From the NCBI RefSeq assembly GCF_001854125.1, contig NZ_CP017715.1:3038001-3102000 (forward strand): 64,000 nucleotides of DNA, written 5' to 3'. Each line of letters begins with the position of its first letter. Position 1 is the stretch's first letter. Source of the DNA: Marinobacter salinus (GTDB lineage: Bacteria; Pseudomonadota; Gammaproteobacteria; Pseudomonadales; Oleiphilaceae). Positions 27,045 to 36,428 of the stretch are shown here, in pieces. A program made the position numbers and the translations under genes. Under the pieces are notes generated by a model, which was not told the origin of the DNA, searched no databases, and saw nothing but the letters and a program-made list of their open reading frames with translations.

Positions 27045-28241
27045 ATGAACATGAACTATACGGCCGAGGAACTTGCCTTCCGGGAAGAAGTGCGCGCGTT
27101 CCTGGATGAGAAGCTGCCGGCGGACATTGCCGCCAAAGTGAAGGGGTTCCGCCGCCTGTCGAAAGAAGACCATCAGCGGTGGCAAAAAATACTCAGTGCA
27201 CAGGGCTGGTACGCCACCCACTGGCCGGAAGAGTATGGCGGTGTGAAATGGACGCCGGTCCAGAAGCATATCTGGGACGAAGAATCCTGCCGTTACGGTG
27301 TGCCCCGCTCCATCCCGTTCGGGGTCAACATGGTGGCGCCGGTTATCATTAAGTTCGGCAACGAAGAGCAGAAGCAGCAGTATCTACCGCGCATCCTCAG
27401 CGGCGAAGACTGGTGGTGTCAGGGGTACTCAGAACCCGGCGCCGGTTCCGACCTGGCCTCGCTAAAGACCCGGGCCGTGCGCGATGGCGACCACTATATC
27501 GTCAATGGCCAGAAGACCTGGACCACCCTTGGCCAACACGCCAACATGATCTTCTGCCTGGTTCGCACCAATACCGAGGTCAAGGCACAGGAGGGAATTT
27601 CGTTCCTGCTGATTGACATGGACACTCCAGGTATCTCCGTGCGACCGATCATCACACTGGACGGCGAGCACGAAGTAAACGAAGTCTTCTTTGAAGACGT
27701 GAAGGTACCGGTTGAGAATCTGGTGGGCGAAGAAGACAAGGGCTGGACCTACGCCAAGTACCTCCTCACCTACGAGCGTACCGGCCTGGCAGGGATTGGC
27801 CTGTCCAAGGCGGCACTGTCGCACCTGAAACAGTTGGCCTCCCGGCGAATCAAGAACGGGCGCCCGCTGATTGAGGACACCTCCTTCAGCCAGCGCATTG
27901 CCAAGGTAGAGATCGACCTGACTGCGGCAGCCATCAGTAACCTGCGCATTGTTGCATCCGTTGAGGGTGGCGGGATGCCGGGTGCCGAAAGCTCCATGCT
28001 GAAGGTCAAAGGCACCGAAATCCGCCAGTCGATCAACGACCTGGCCCGACGCGCCATCGGCCCCTACGCGATCCCGTTCGTCGAGGAAGAACTGGACCTC
28101 GAGTACGACGGGGACTTCCTGTCGGACGAAAATGCGGCGCCGCTATCTGCCCAGTACTTCAACAACCGCAAACTCTCGATTTTCGGCGGATCCAACGAGA
28201 TCCAGAAGAACATTGTGTCGAAAATGATTCTCGGGCTTTAA
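27045..28241 (+). CDS. Acyl-CoA dehydrogenase, pimeloyl-CoA dehydrogenase large-subunit type
   Basis: A 398-residue flavoenzyme subunit. Features are GWYATHWPEEYGGVKWTPVQ, CQGYSEPGAGSDLASLKTRA, VNGQKTWTTLGQHANMIFCL and the C-terminal IFGGSNEIQKNIVSKMIL. The usual C-terminal base position (the E of YEGT) is a glycine here; a glutamate in LLTYERTGLAG sits where isovaleryl- and long-chain-type enzymes keep theirs. The next gene, 10 bp away, encodes a second, shorter member, so the enzyme is probably a heteromer like PimC-PimD. It would oxidise a dicarboxylyl-, alicyclic or branched acyl-CoA. It carries element E upstream. Confidence 0.9.
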   Translation: MNMNYTAEELAFREEVRAFLDEKLPADIAAKVKGFRRLSKEDHQRWQKILSAQGWYATHWPEEYGGVKWTPVQKHIWDEESCRYGVPRSIPFGVNMVAPVIIKFGNEEQKQQYLPRILSGEDWWCQGYSEPGAGSDLASLKTRAVRDGDHYIVNGQKTWTTLGQHANMIFCLVRTNTEVKAQEGISFLLIDMDTPGISVRPIITLDGEHEVNEVFFEDVKVPVENLVGEEDKGWTYAKYLLTYERTGLAGIGLSKAALSHLKQLASRRIKNGRPLIEDTSFSQRIAKVEIDLTAAAISNLRIVASVEGGGMPGAESSMLKVKGTEIRQSINDLARRAIGPYAIPFVEEELDLEYDGDFLSDENAAPLSAQYFNNRKLSIFGGSNEIQKNIVSKMILGL

Positions 28242-28251
28242 GGAGGCGACC

Positions 28252-29394
28252 ATGGATTTCCGACTGAATGAAGAGCAGCAGATGCTGCAGGACACCATCG
28301 CCCGCCTGGTGCGCGGTGAGTACAGTTTTGAAAAGCGCCTGGCGTTCAGCGAGACCGACGCCGGCTTCAGCGAAGACTTCTGGAAACAGCTCAGCGAGCT
28401 GGGCCTGACAGCGGTTCCCTTCTCCGAAGAGCTGGGTGGCTTCGGCGGCGGTGGTATTGAAGTTCAGTCCGTCATGACCGAACTGGGTCGTGGCCTCTGC
28501 CTTGAGCCTTACCTCCAATCCGTTGTTCTTGGCGGCGGCCTGGTCAGCGAGGCTGGCAATGACAGCCAAAAAGAACGCTGGCTGACCGGTATCGCCAGCG
28601 GGGAGCTGAAAGCAGCTGTAGCGCTTCAGGAACCCCAAAGTTTCTATGACCTTAACGACGTCGAGACCCGGGCCGAAAAATCCGGTGACGGATATGTGCT
28701 CAACGGTCGCAAAGCGGTAGTAATTGGCGGTCACTGCGCCGATCTGATTCTGGTATCGGCCCGCACCTCCGGGGACGCTCGTGATGCCAGAGGCATCAGC
28801 CTGTTCGCCCTGAGTCCGGACACTGCAGGCATTGAGCGCCGAACCTATCCGACCATAGACGGTTCAAAAGGCTGTGACATCACCCTGAACCAGGTTCAGG
28901 TCGATGCTGACGCCCTGCTGGGGGAGGAAGGCAAGGCTGCCGGGGTCATTGAGTATCAGGCAGGCCGGGCCATCGCCGCACTCTGTGCCGAAGCGGTGGG
29001 CGTCATGGAAGTAGCAAACGATCTGACACTCGATTACCTCAAACAGCGTAAGCAGTTTGGTGTACCCATCGGCAAATTCCAGGTGCTGCAGCACCGCATG
29101 GTCGACATGATGTCGGAGCTGGAGCAGGCCCGCTCCATGTCCATTCTGGCAGCCAGCGTGGCGGACGAAGAACAGAGCGATGAGCGTCGCCGGGTTCTGG
29201 CTGCCGCCAAAAACGTTATTGGGCGCAGCGGACAGTTTATTTCCGAAAACGGAATCCAGTCCCACGGCGGTATTGGCATGACCTGGGAATACAACTTTGC
29301 CCACTACGCCAAACGCCTGATTATGATCAACCACCAGCTGGGCGACGATGACTTCCATCTGGAGCGTTACGCTACCCTTTTACAGGCCAGCTAA
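28252..29394 (+). CDS. Acyl-CoA dehydrogenase, small-subunit type (pimeloyl-CoA dehydrogenase-like)
   Basis: A 380-residue member of the family, translated from an ATG behind a strong AAGGAGG. Family marks are LGLTAVPFSEELGGFGGGGIEVQ, AVALQEPQSFYDLNDVETRA, LKQRKQFGVPIGKFQVLQHRMVDM and SHGGIGMTWEYNFAHYAKRL. The two usual positions for the catalytic glutamate appear empty: where its partner has YERT it has YQAG, and the C-terminal loop lacks a YEGT equivalent. This suggests a structural or FAD-sharing subunit that needs its upstream partner, as in known heteromeric acyl-CoA dehydrogenases. Confidence 0.88.
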   Translation: MDFRLNEEQQMLQDTIARLVRGEYSFEKRLAFSETDAGFSEDFWKQLSELGLTAVPFSEELGGFGGGGIEVQSVMTELGRGLCLEPYLQSVVLGGGLVSEAGNDSQKERWLTGIASGELKAAVALQEPQSFYDLNDVETRAEKSGDGYVLNGRKAVVIGGHCADLILVSARTSGDARDARGISLFALSPDTAGIERRTYPTIDGSKGCDITLNQVQVDADALLGEEGKAAGVIEYQAGRAIAALCAEAVGVMEVANDLTLDYLKQRKQFGVPIGKFQVLQHRMVDMMSELEQARSMSILAASVADEEQSDERRRVLAAAKNVIGRSGQFISENGIQSHGGIGMTWEYNFAHYAKRLIMINHQLGDDDFHLERYATLLQAS

Positions 29395-29449
29395 AACCCT
29401 TCATCAGTGAGCCTGAGGCCTCTCTCTATACCAGTCAGAGGCCTTGTTC

Positions 29450-29480
29450 GGGGGTGGCCTTTTGGCTACCCCCTTTTTTA
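29450..29480 (+). terminator. Rho-independent terminator after the acyl-CoA dehydrogenase pair
   Basis: GGGGGTGGCC pairs with GGCTACCCCC (one G-T pair) around a TTTT loop and ends in six T residues. A second hairpin, AGGCCTCT with AGAGGCCT, lies just before it (29416-29444). Confidence 0.85.
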
Positions 29481-29509
29481 TAGCCGGATAACAACAAGGT
29501 GACTACACG

Positions 29510-30271
29510 ATGACAACAAGCACCGCAACGACCGAGACGGAAACCCTGAGAAAGGCCGAATGGAAAGTCCGTACAGAGCTGGCCGCGGCCTATCGCCTGG
29601 TCGCCCTGTTTGGCTGGGACGACCTTGTGTTTACCCATCTGTCCGCACGGGTACCTGGCCCGGAACATCATTTCCTGATCAACCCCTATGGCCTGCTCTT
29701 CCATGAAATTACGGCATCGTCCCTGGTGAAGGTGGATCGCGACGGCCAGGTGGTGGAATCCGGAGGTCTTGCACGCGTCAATCCTGCCGGTTTCACCATT
29801 CACAGCGCCGTACATATGGGGCGCGAGGACGCCGGCGCGGTGATGCATCTCCATGCTGCTGATGGTGTTGCTGTTTCTGCTCACCGGGACGGCCTGCTGC
29901 CACTCAGCCAGACCGCCATGCTCTGCCTTGATCACCTGAGCTACCATGATTACGAAGGCGTGGCCCTGAACCTGGACGAGCGTGAACGATTGATCCGGGA
30001 CCTGGGTGACAAATCCATGATGCTGCTGCGCAACCACGGTGTTCTGACCGCCGGGCAGGACGTTCCCGAAACATTTACTTATCTCTATTTCCTGATGAAG
30101 GCCTGTGAGATACAGGTAAAGGCGCAAAGTTGCGGCCCCACCTGGATGCCTTCTGAGCAGGCCATCCAAACAACCGCAGAACAGTCCCAATCCCTGGGAG
30201 CAGCCGCAAAACTGACCTGGCCGGCGCTGATGCGCTTGCTGGACAGCAAAAGCCCGGGCTATGGCGTGTAA
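29510..30271 (+). CDS. Class II aldolase/adducin-family protein
   Basis: A 253-residue member of the zinc-dependent class II aldolase family. The metal-binding histidines are visible in AGAVMHLHAADGVAVSAH and in LLRNHGVLTAG; the start has LFGWDDLVFTHLSARVPG and NPYGLLFHEITASSLVKVD. Related proteins include fuculose-phosphate aldolase and decarboxylases, but those in acyl-CoA gene clusters have no settled role. It follows a terminator, with 115 bp between the previous stop and its start, and runs into the MaoC gene 13 bp later. Confidence 0.85.
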   Translation: MTTSTATTETETLRKAEWKVRTELAAAYRLVALFGWDDLVFTHLSARVPGPEHHFLINPYGLLFHEITASSLVKVDRDGQVVESGGLARVNPAGFTIHSAVHMGREDAGAVMHLHAADGVAVSAHRDGLLPLSQTAMLCLDHLSYHDYEGVALNLDERERLIRDLGDKSMMLLRNHGVLTAGQDVPETFTYLYFLMKACEIQVKAQSCGPTWMPSEQAIQTTAEQSQSLGAAAKLTWPALMRLLDSKSPGYGV

Positions 30272-30284
30272 GGAGCGGAATACC

Positions 30285-30740
30285 ATGATTGAAGTGAAGC
30301 TTGAAGAGCTGTCAGAGCACACGGGCACTCTTGTGAGTCACAGCCCGTGGCTGACCATCACCCAGGACATGATTGAAGCATTTGCCGATGCCACCGGCGA
30401 TCATCAGTGGATTCATGTTGATGTCGAACGGGCGAAAAGGGAATCACCCTGGAAAAGCCCCATCGCCCACGGCTATCTGACCGTGTCATTAATATCGAGG
30501 CTGAACCCCCAAGCCCTGAAGGTGACTGGGCCCACGGCTACCATAAACTATGGCCTGAACAAGTTGCGATTTCCGTCTGCGATTAAATCCGGATCCGATA
30601 TCCGCAGCAAGGTGGAGTTGCTGGATGTGGCCCAGGTGGACGAACACCGAACGCTGGCGACCTACCGAACCACCATAGAGATCAAGGGCGAGGACAAGCC
30701 CGCCTGCGTGGCGGAAAACCTGGCCATGTACGTAGCCTGA
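30285..30740 (+). CDS. MaoC-family enoyl-CoA hydratase
   Basis: A 151-residue single hot-dog domain. The hydratase-2 motif is present as FADATGDHQWIHVDVERA (catalytic D and H), followed by SPIAHGYLTVSLIS. Single-domain MaoC proteins hydrate trans-2-enoyl-CoA to (R)-3-hydroxyacyl-CoA. The ATG at 30285 follows GGAG; an earlier frame start overlaps the aldolase end and lacks a ribosome site. It is probably co-transcribed with the class II aldolase gene, which suggests a side route for the same acyl-CoA pool. A second possible role, binding rather than catalysis, cannot be excluded. Confidence 0.9.
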   Translation: MIEVKLEELSEHTGTLVSHSPWLTITQDMIEAFADATGDHQWIHVDVERAKRESPWKSPIAHGYLTVSLISRLNPQALKVTGPTATINYGLNKLRFPSAIKSGSDIRSKVELLDVAQVDEHRTLATYRTTIEIKGEDKPACVAENLAMYVA

Positions 30741-30776
30741 ACGGCTTTGATACCCCTCAGGCCGACGGTGGGCTAA

Positions 30777-31712
30777 TTATTCACAGCCCTCCAGCCTGGC
30801 CCGCATTTTAAGGGTAACGAGCACCGTATTCAGGTGGGGGACGGGGATTCCATGACGCTGGGCGATGGTTACCACATTGCCCAATACCGCATCCCTTTCG
30901 ATGGGGCGACCATTGATATAGTCGAGAGCCATACTGTTCTTGTAGGCAGGCATTTTCCGGGTCCCCTCAATGTTTTGATCAATCAGGGACTCGTCCATGG
31001 GATAACCCTCAGCCGCAGCCACGGCCATCACTTCGCCGATCATCTCCCGAATCAGCGCCTCTCCACCTTCGGTCTCCAGAATCGTTTTCGTGTCTGCACC
31101 GTTAGCAATCACCGACAGCGGATTGAATGGCGTGTTCCACAGGCATTTGCGCCAGCGCTCACCTACTACCGCCTCTGTCAGGTCCACCTTGATTCCGCCC
31201 TCAATGAACAGCTCCGACAGGGTCCGGCAATGCTCGTCAATCCCCTTCGGGTAGCTCCCCATAATCAGCTTGCCATAGGCCTTGTGCTCAACCACGCCCG
31301 GCTCCATCCGGCTGGCGGCAATGAAGGCCAGACAGCTGATGATCGGGTTGGCAGGAAACGCCTCCGCCAGCTCCCGCTCGATGTCCAGACCGTTTTCGAT
31401 CAATACCAGGCGGGTGTCCGGCCCCATCCAGGGCTTGATCACTTCGGCCCGGTTGGCGCCGGGTAACACTTTCACACACAGAATAAGGTAGTCCGGCCAG
31501 ACCTCCGGCGTATCGCCGTCACGGTATACATGATCAGGCTGGTAAGACAAATCCCCCAATCGACTGGTGATACGAATACCGTTGTCTCTGACCACCTGGT
31601 ATTCGGAACGCAGCACTGTGTCGACCGGGCATCCGGCCTGTTTGAGGATGGCACCGTAAAAGCTGCCGATGGCGCCGGCGCCAACAATCAGAATGTGTGG
31701 TTTATCGCTCAT
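30777..31712 (-). CDS. 2-Dehydropantoate 2-reductase family oxidoreductase
   Basis: A 311-residue NADP-dependent reductase of the ketopantoate reductase fold. The N-terminal loop is ILIVGAGAIGSFYGAILKQAG. The conserved catalytic lysine and asparagine region appears around VVGERWRKCLWNTPFNPLSVI, and the C-terminal part has SMALDYINGRPIERDAVLGNVV, typical of the family. It may not be the pantothenate enzyme: PanE-like paralogues are often found in catabolic clusters and act on other 2-oxo acids. It lies between the MaoC gene (convergent) and the LIV transporter operon, in the same orientation as the latter but after a terminator. Confidence 0.85.
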   Translation of the reverse strand: MSDKPHILIVGAGAIGSFYGAILKQAGCPVDTVLRSEYQVVRDNGIRITSRLGDLSYQPDHVYRDGDTPEVWPDYLILCVKVLPGANRAEVIKPWMGPDTRLVLIENGLDIERELAEAFPANPIISCLAFIAASRMEPGVVEHKAYGKLIMGSYPKGIDEHCRTLSELFIEGGIKVDLTEAVVGERWRKCLWNTPFNPLSVIANGADTKTILETEGGEALIREMIGEVMAVAAAEGYPMDESLIDQNIEGTRKMPAYKNSMALDYINGRPIERDAVLGNVVTIAQRHGIPVPHLNTVLVTLKMRARLEGCE

Positions 31713-31771
31713 AATTTTCGTTTCTCACAGGTCACAGTATTTTCTCGGCACACGCCTGATCGACGCCCGAT

Positions 31772-31805
31772 AAAAAAGGGGCAAGCCATAAATGACCTGC
31801 CCCCG
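31772..31805 (-). terminator. Rho-independent terminator at the end of the LIV operon
   Basis: On the minus strand GGGGCA pairs with TGCCCC across a 14-base loop, followed by six T residues. It is placed just after the substrate-binding-protein gene and separates it from the reductase gene. Confidence 0.75.
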
Positions 31806-31822
31806 TTTCAACACTGTGACGG

Positions 31823-32971
31823 TCAATCGATGTCTACCTGAACAATCTTGCCGTCTTTCACCACTGCCAGGGTGGTGTCGGTAACAAAACCGCCTTTTTC
31901 CGTGACGTCGGTCACTTCGTATGGGTTCTTGCTGGTCGGCATGTTCTTCAGGGCTTTGCCAATGGCGGCACGGATCACCTTCGGGTCCGTGGACTCGGTG
32001 GCGTCCATGGCTTCAACAAGGCCATGCAGGGCCAGGTAGTTATAGGCCGCTTCCGAACCCGGAGTCTTGCCGTACTCGGCTTTATAACGCTTGATGAAGT
32101 CCTGGGCGGGCTCGGTTTCATAAACACTCAGAGGCACAACGCCAACGGCGCCTTCCACCATGTCCAGACCGCCGGCAACGCTGGCCACTTCGTCAATCTT
32201 GGCCTGGTCCATGACGATAAAGCCTCCCTGGAAGCCCATCTGACGGGCCTGCTGAACCACGAGGCCGGTTGGCTCGGATGCACCGCCCACAAACATCACC
32301 TCCGGATCCTCGGCAATGATGCGGCTCACGCCAGTGAAGAAGTCGGCAGACTTGTTGTAATCCATCGGATTATTGGCCACCACTTTACCGCCCTTGGACG
32401 TCCACTCTTTCTCGATCATGGACCCCCAGATCTTGGCGTATTCGTGGGTCGCGCCAGCCATACCCAGTGTGGTGCCGAGGTTTTCCAGAGCATAGTCCGT
32501 GAACGCACGGACATAACCGTCAAAGGTTGGCGGAATTCGTACCGTCAGGGAGTTACCCTTTTCAGTAACCGTGGGCACACTGGTGTACGCCATGATGAGG
32601 AAGTTGTCCTTTTCATTAAAGTCTTGCAGAGCAAAGACACCACCGGAGTGCGGAATGAAAATGGCCGGAACGTTGGATTCCTGCTTCAGGCGCTTGGCGT
32701 TGGTGGCGGCCTGAGCCGGAGAATAACGGTCGTCCAGGGAGACAAGGTTGATGGTGGTCTTTTCGCCATTCAGGTCGAAGCCGCCCGCTGCGTTGATTTC
32801 TTCAGCGGCCATCCGCAAGCCAGATAAGGTATTTTCACCATACAGTGCCGCACCGCCGCTAAGCGGGCCGGTAAAACCGATGTTCACTTCACCCGCCATG
32901 GTGCCAGCGGCAAGGCTCATGCCCAAGGTTGCTGCGGCGACAGCCTGACCCAGTGTTTTTGCTATTTTCAT
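31823..32971 (-). CDS. livK: LIV-type ABC transporter, periplasmic substrate-binding protein
   Basis: A 382-residue periplasmic binding protein with a signal peptide (MKIAKTLGQAVAAATLGMSL, cleavage near TMAGE). The mature part starts VNIGFTGPLSGGAALYGENTL, the typical type I fold entry, and continues with INLVSLDDRYSPAQAATNAKRL and PAIFIPHSGGVFALQDFNEK. It is the last gene of a five-gene LIV operon, after the two ATPases. Such transporters handle branched-chain amino acids, but many in marine degraders carry aromatic, alicyclic or short organic acids; the context favours an acid of the local catabolic regulon. Confidence 0.92.
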   Translation of the reverse strand: MKIAKTLGQAVAAATLGMSLAAGTMAGEVNIGFTGPLSGGAALYGENTLSGLRMAAEEINAAGGFDLNGEKTTINLVSLDDRYSPAQAATNAKRLKQESNVPAIFIPHSGGVFALQDFNEKDNFLIMAYTSVPTVTEKGNSLTVRIPPTFDGYVRAFTDYALENLGTTLGMAGATHEYAKIWGSMIEKEWTSKGGKVVANNPMDYNKSADFFTGVSRIIAEDPEVMFVGGASEPTGLVVQQARQMGFQGGFIVMDQAKIDEVASVAGGLDMVEGAVGVVPLSVYETEPAQDFIKRYKAEYGKTPGSEAAYNYLALHGLVEAMDATESTDPKVIRAAIGKALKNMPTSKNPYEVTDVTEKGGFVTDTTLAVVKDGKIVQVDID

Positions 32972-33021
32972 TGTTTTCTCCTGGTTTATTGCGCTCGTCG
33001 TTAATCAGTTTCCGGGGACCA

Positions 33022-33729
33022 TCAGGCCCCGATATATGCTTTGCGAACCTGCTCGTTACCCAGCATGGCTTCCCGGTCACCTTCCATAACGAGGTGGCCG
33101 TTTTCCATGACGTAGGCGCGGTGGGCGATTTTGAGGGCCGCAAAGGCATTCTGTTCAGCCAGCAACACGGTAGTGCCAAGGCTGTTGATCTGTTTGATGG
33201 TTTCGAACATCTGCTTTACCACCAGTGGTGCGAGACCGAGGGACGGCTCGTCCAGCATCAGCAGTCGCGGGCGGCTCATCATGGCGCGGCCAATGGCAAC
33301 CATCTGCTGCTGCCCCCCGGAAAGGGATCCGGCGGGTTGTTGGGCCTTGTCTTCAAGGATCGGGAACAGCTCCAGAACCTCGTTAAGACGTTTCTTGTTG
33401 CCCTGCCGGTCGCCACGATGAACAAAGGCCCCCATCATCAGGTTTTGCAGAACCGTCATCTGGGGAAATAGCTTGCGCCCTTCTGCACACTGCACCACTC
33501 CGCTGGAAACGATAGCACTGGCCTTCATGCCATTGAGAGTCTTGTCCTCAAAACGTATCTCGCCAGCGGTGGGTTTAATCAGCCCGCTGATGGCATTGAA
33601 CAGGGATGTCTTACCAGCGCCATTGGCTCCGAGCAGGACCACCAGTTCGCCGGTATCCACGGTCATGGAAATATCAGTAAGGGCCTTGAAGCTGCCATAA
33701 CAGACATCAACCTTCTCAAGCTGCAGCAT
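33022..33729 (-). CDS. livF: LIV-type ABC transporter ATP-binding protein LivF
   Basis: A 235-residue ATPase. Walker A is LLGANGAGKTSLFNAISG, the signature is GSLSGGQQQMVAIGRAMMS, Walker B is LLMLDEPSLGLAP and the switch histidine region is VLLAEQNAF. The ATG at 33729 sits eight bases after GGAGG; the next upstream ATG would be only two bases from it. The start lies 14 bp inside the end of livG, showing translational coupling. It pairs with LivG to power uptake. Confidence 0.95.
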   Translation of the reverse strand: MLQLEKVDVCYGSFKALTDISMTVDTGELVVLLGANGAGKTSLFNAISGLIKPTAGEIRFEDKTLNGMKASAIVSSGVVQCAEGRKLFPQMTVLQNLMMGAFVHRGDRQGNKKRLNEVLELFPILEDKAQQPAGSLSGGQQQMVAIGRAMMSRPRLLMLDEPSLGLAPLVVKQMFETIKQINSLGTTVLLAEQNAFAALKIAHRAYVMENGHLVMEGDREAMLGNEQVRKAYIGA

Positions 33730-34483
33730 CTTCATCACCTCCCAGATAGGCTTCAATCACTACCGGATTGTTACGAACTTCCTCCGGTGTGCCCTCGGCA
33801 ATCTTCTCGCCGTGATCCAGCACCATGATCTTGTCCGCCAGGCTCATGATCATGTCCATCTTGTGCTCAATCAGGCAGACGGTCAGGCCGTTATCCACCA
33901 TCTTGCGCATCAGCGCCGCAAAGCCTTCCGTTTCCTCCGGATTCACACCGGCGGCCGGCTCGTCCAGCAGCACAATTTTCGGATCGGTCGTCAGGGCAAG
34001 GGCGAAGGCAACACGCTTGCGCTCTTCCTGGGTAATGTCGGCAATGAACTGGCCGGCAACATGGGTCAGGCCGACAAAATCCAGGGCTTCCATCGCCTTG
34101 TCACGGGCCGCTTTTTCCTCACGCTGCAAACGCTTGCTGTTGATCAGCACATCCCACAGACCTGACTCGGTACGGAGGCGATGCCCCACAATAAGGTTGT
34201 CCAGCACCGACGCCTGCTCAAACAGGTTGGTGGTCTGGAATGTCCGGCCAACACCAAGCCGGGCGACCTTGTCGCAGGGCATGTTGGTGACATCCACACC
34301 GTCGAGCAGAATGTGCCCCGAGGTAGGCTGATGCAGACCGGAAATCAGGTTGAAGAAGGTACTCTTGCCAGCGCCGTTCGGGCCGATAATGGCGTTGATC
34401 TTGCCCGTTTCGAACTCCACGGACACATCGTTCACTGCGGCCAGGCCGCCGAACATTTTGGTCAGATGTTCTACCTTAAGCAT
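33716..34483 (-). CDS. livG: LIV-type ABC transporter ATP-binding protein LivG
   Basis: A 255-residue ATPase. Walker A is [18 protein letters not shown], the signature region is [19 protein letters not shown], Walker B is [13 protein letters not shown] and the switch region is [10 protein letters not shown]. The signature is changed from LSxGQ to ITQEE, as is common for LivG. The start overlaps the end of livM by 8 bp and the end overlaps livF. Confidence 0.95.
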   Translation of the reverse strand: MLKVEHLTKMFGGLAAVNDVSVEFETGKINAIIGPNGAGKSTFFNLISGLHQPTSGHILLDGVDVTNMPCDKVARLGVGRTFQTTNLFEQASVLDNLIVGHRLRTESGLWDVLINSKRLQREEKAARDKAMEALDFVGLTHVAGQFIADITQEERKRVAFALALTTDPKIVLLDEPAAGVNPEETEGFAALMRKMVDNGLTVCLIEHKMDMIMSLADKIMVLDHGEKIAEGTPEEVRNNPVVIEAYLGGDEDAAA

Positions 34484-35510
34484 TGTTTTCGGCCTCCCGG
34501 GTCTGAGCGGTCACAACTTTGCTCTCTTTGCGCTTTTTCCCCGGAGCGAGGGACTGGGCCTTGTGGTGCATCCAGGTAAGGAATGAGCCAGTGATTCCCC
34601 TGGGGAAAAAGATCACCAGGATGACCAGCAGCGGACCAAAGATGATCATCCGGTATTCCTCCAGGAACTGCAGGGACTGGGTGATCCAGATAATGCCCAC
34701 GGTCCCCAGTAGCGGACCGGTGATGGTGCCTATGCCGCCCACCAGCAGGTAGGTGATCATGTCGAAGGTATGAACGATGTTGGCCTCTTCCGGGCCAATA
34801 AACCGCACCATACCCGCATAAAGCGCACCCGCCAGACCGGCATAGGTGGTGGACAGCACGAATGCCAGCACCTTATTTCGCATCAGGTTGATGCCCAGGG
34901 ACTGCGCCAGCTCATCGCCATTACGGATGGCAATGAAGGTGCGGCCCAGCAGGGAACGGGACAATCTGCCCATGAACCAGATGGCGAACACCAGGAACGC
35001 CAGCACCAGATAATAAAAGGGGGTGGTTTCAGTGAAATCGACCAGGCCAAACCCGTAGGGTTCGGCTATGTCCCGGACACCGATAGGGCCGTGGGTGAGT
35101 TCTTCCCACTTATCGATCAGCAGGTAAATGATGAAGCCGACACACAGGGTGAAAATGGCGAAGTAATGCTCCTTCAGACGCAGGGATACTATACCCACGA
35201 AAAAGCCCAAAACCGCAGTTACCACCAGTGCGGCCAGAAACGCCGGCCAGAAGCTCCAGCCCGCATCCGCCGTGAGCAGACCGAGGGCGTAGGCGCCAAT
35301 GGCGAAGAAGCCACCATGGGCCAGGTTCAGCTGACCACAGAAACCGGTAATGATATTCAGACCATAGACAGCAATCGCCCAGACGAAGGCCGATGCCATC
35401 ACGTACACCTGATACTCATTGCTGGCCAGAAACGGGAAGACAATCGCAAATGCCAGCAGCGTCAGTTTCGCGCCTGGCTTCATTAACAAGGCTCCAAACT
35501 TGAACAACAT
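34476..35510 (-). CDS. livM: LIV-type ABC transporter permease LivM
   Basis: A 344-residue inner-membrane permease with about nine to ten helices. The family motif [29 protein letters not shown] is clear (I give it in parts: [20 protein letters not shown]), and the coupling-loop region reads [13 protein letters not shown]. The last 60 residues form a basic cytoplasmic tail ([17 protein letters not shown]). It lies 2 bp after livH and overlaps livG by 8 bp. Confidence 0.94.
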   Translation of the reverse strand: MLFKFGALLMKPGAKLTLLAFAIVFPFLASNEYQVYVMASAFVWAIAVYGLNIITGFCGQLNLAHGGFFAIGAYALGLLTADAGWSFWPAFLAALVVTAVLGFFVGIVSLRLKEHYFAIFTLCVGFIIYLLIDKWEELTHGPIGVRDIAEPYGFGLVDFTETTPFYYLVLAFLVFAIWFMGRLSRSLLGRTFIAIRNGDELAQSLGINLMRNKVLAFVLSTTYAGLAGALYAGMVRFIGPEEANIVHTFDMITYLLVGGIGTITGPLLGTVGIIWITQSLQFLEEYRMIIFGPLLVILVIFFPRGITGSFLTWMHHKAQSLAPGKKRKESKVVTAQTREAENNA

Positions 35511-35512
35511 GA

Positions 35513-36376
35513 TCAGTGCGCCCCCTTCGCGAACAGGCCCTGCGGGCGGATGGAGAGAATCAATACCAACAGGCCGAAGGCAATGATGTCTTTGTAAGCG
35601 GTCGAGATGTAGAAACCGCCAAACGCTTCGGCAAACCCGATGATCATGCCGCCGACGATGGCACCGGGAATGCTCCCCATTCCTCCCAGAATAATAATGA
35701 CGAACGCTTTCATGATGACCAGATGCCCCATGGCTGGATAAACCAGGTTGATCGGGGCATAGAGGGTGGCGGCAATGGCGGCCAGGGCACCGGAAATCGC
35801 AAAGGTCATCATCGCCACGCGATTGGCATCGATGCCGACCAGGAAAGCACCTTCCCGGCTCTGGGCCATGGCAATAATCGTGGCACCGGTCATGGTCTTA
35901 CGCAGGAACATCTGCAAAACAAACACCAGGACGAAGGCCCCTACAATGATCAGCAGACGCTGTTCCGGGATGATCAGGCCATCAAAATTCATGATGCCGG
36001 TAAATGGTGAACTCATGCGACGGAAGTCCGAGCCCCAGAACATCTGCACCAGCGCTTCCAGGAACAGAAGAATGCCAATGGCGGCAATCTTGTCGTGGAT
36101 TGGAGGCGAGTGCCGGAGGGGGTGGAAAACCAGGCGTTCACAGATAATGCCCAGCACCGCAATAACGGCTGCGGAGCCGGCCATGGCAACCCAGTAGTGA
36201 ACACCGACATCGACCATGAAGAAGTACGACATGAACGCACCGACCATGTAGAGCGCGCCATGTGCGAAGTTCGGAATATGGAGAATGCCATAGACGAGAG
36301 TAAGGCCCAGGGCTACCAGACCGTAGATACTCCCCAGAGTTAATCCGTTGATGATTTGCTGGAAGAAAAGGTTCAA
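35513..36376 (-). CDS. livH: LIV-type ABC transporter permease LivH
   Basis: A 287-residue permease with about eight helices. It starts with QQIINGLTLGSIYGLVALGL and LVYGILHIPNFAHGALYMVG, both typical of LivH, and has VIILGGMGSIPGAIVGGMII near the end. It is the first gene of the LIV operon. Its promoter region has a small hairpin (36429-36446) and the full tandem operator-like element B. Confidence 0.95.
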   Translation of the reverse strand: MNLFFQQIINGLTLGSIYGLVALGLTLVYGILHIPNFAHGALYMVGAFMSYFFMVDVGVHYWVAMAGSAAVIAVLGIICERLVFHPLRHSPPIHDKIAAIGILLFLEALVQMFWGSDFRRMSSPFTGIMNFDGLIIPEQRLLIIVGAFVLVFVLQMFLRKTMTGATIIAMAQSREGAFLVGIDANRVAMMTFAISGALAAIAATLYAPINLVYPAMGHLVIMKAFVIIILGGMGSIPGAIVGGMIIGFAEAFGGFYISTAYKDIIAFGLLVLILSIRPQGLFAKGAH

Positions 36377-36428
36377 TTATGCCCCTCCGTTGCTTGTTTT
36401 TATCGGGAATCTTTGAGGCTTAAATCCG

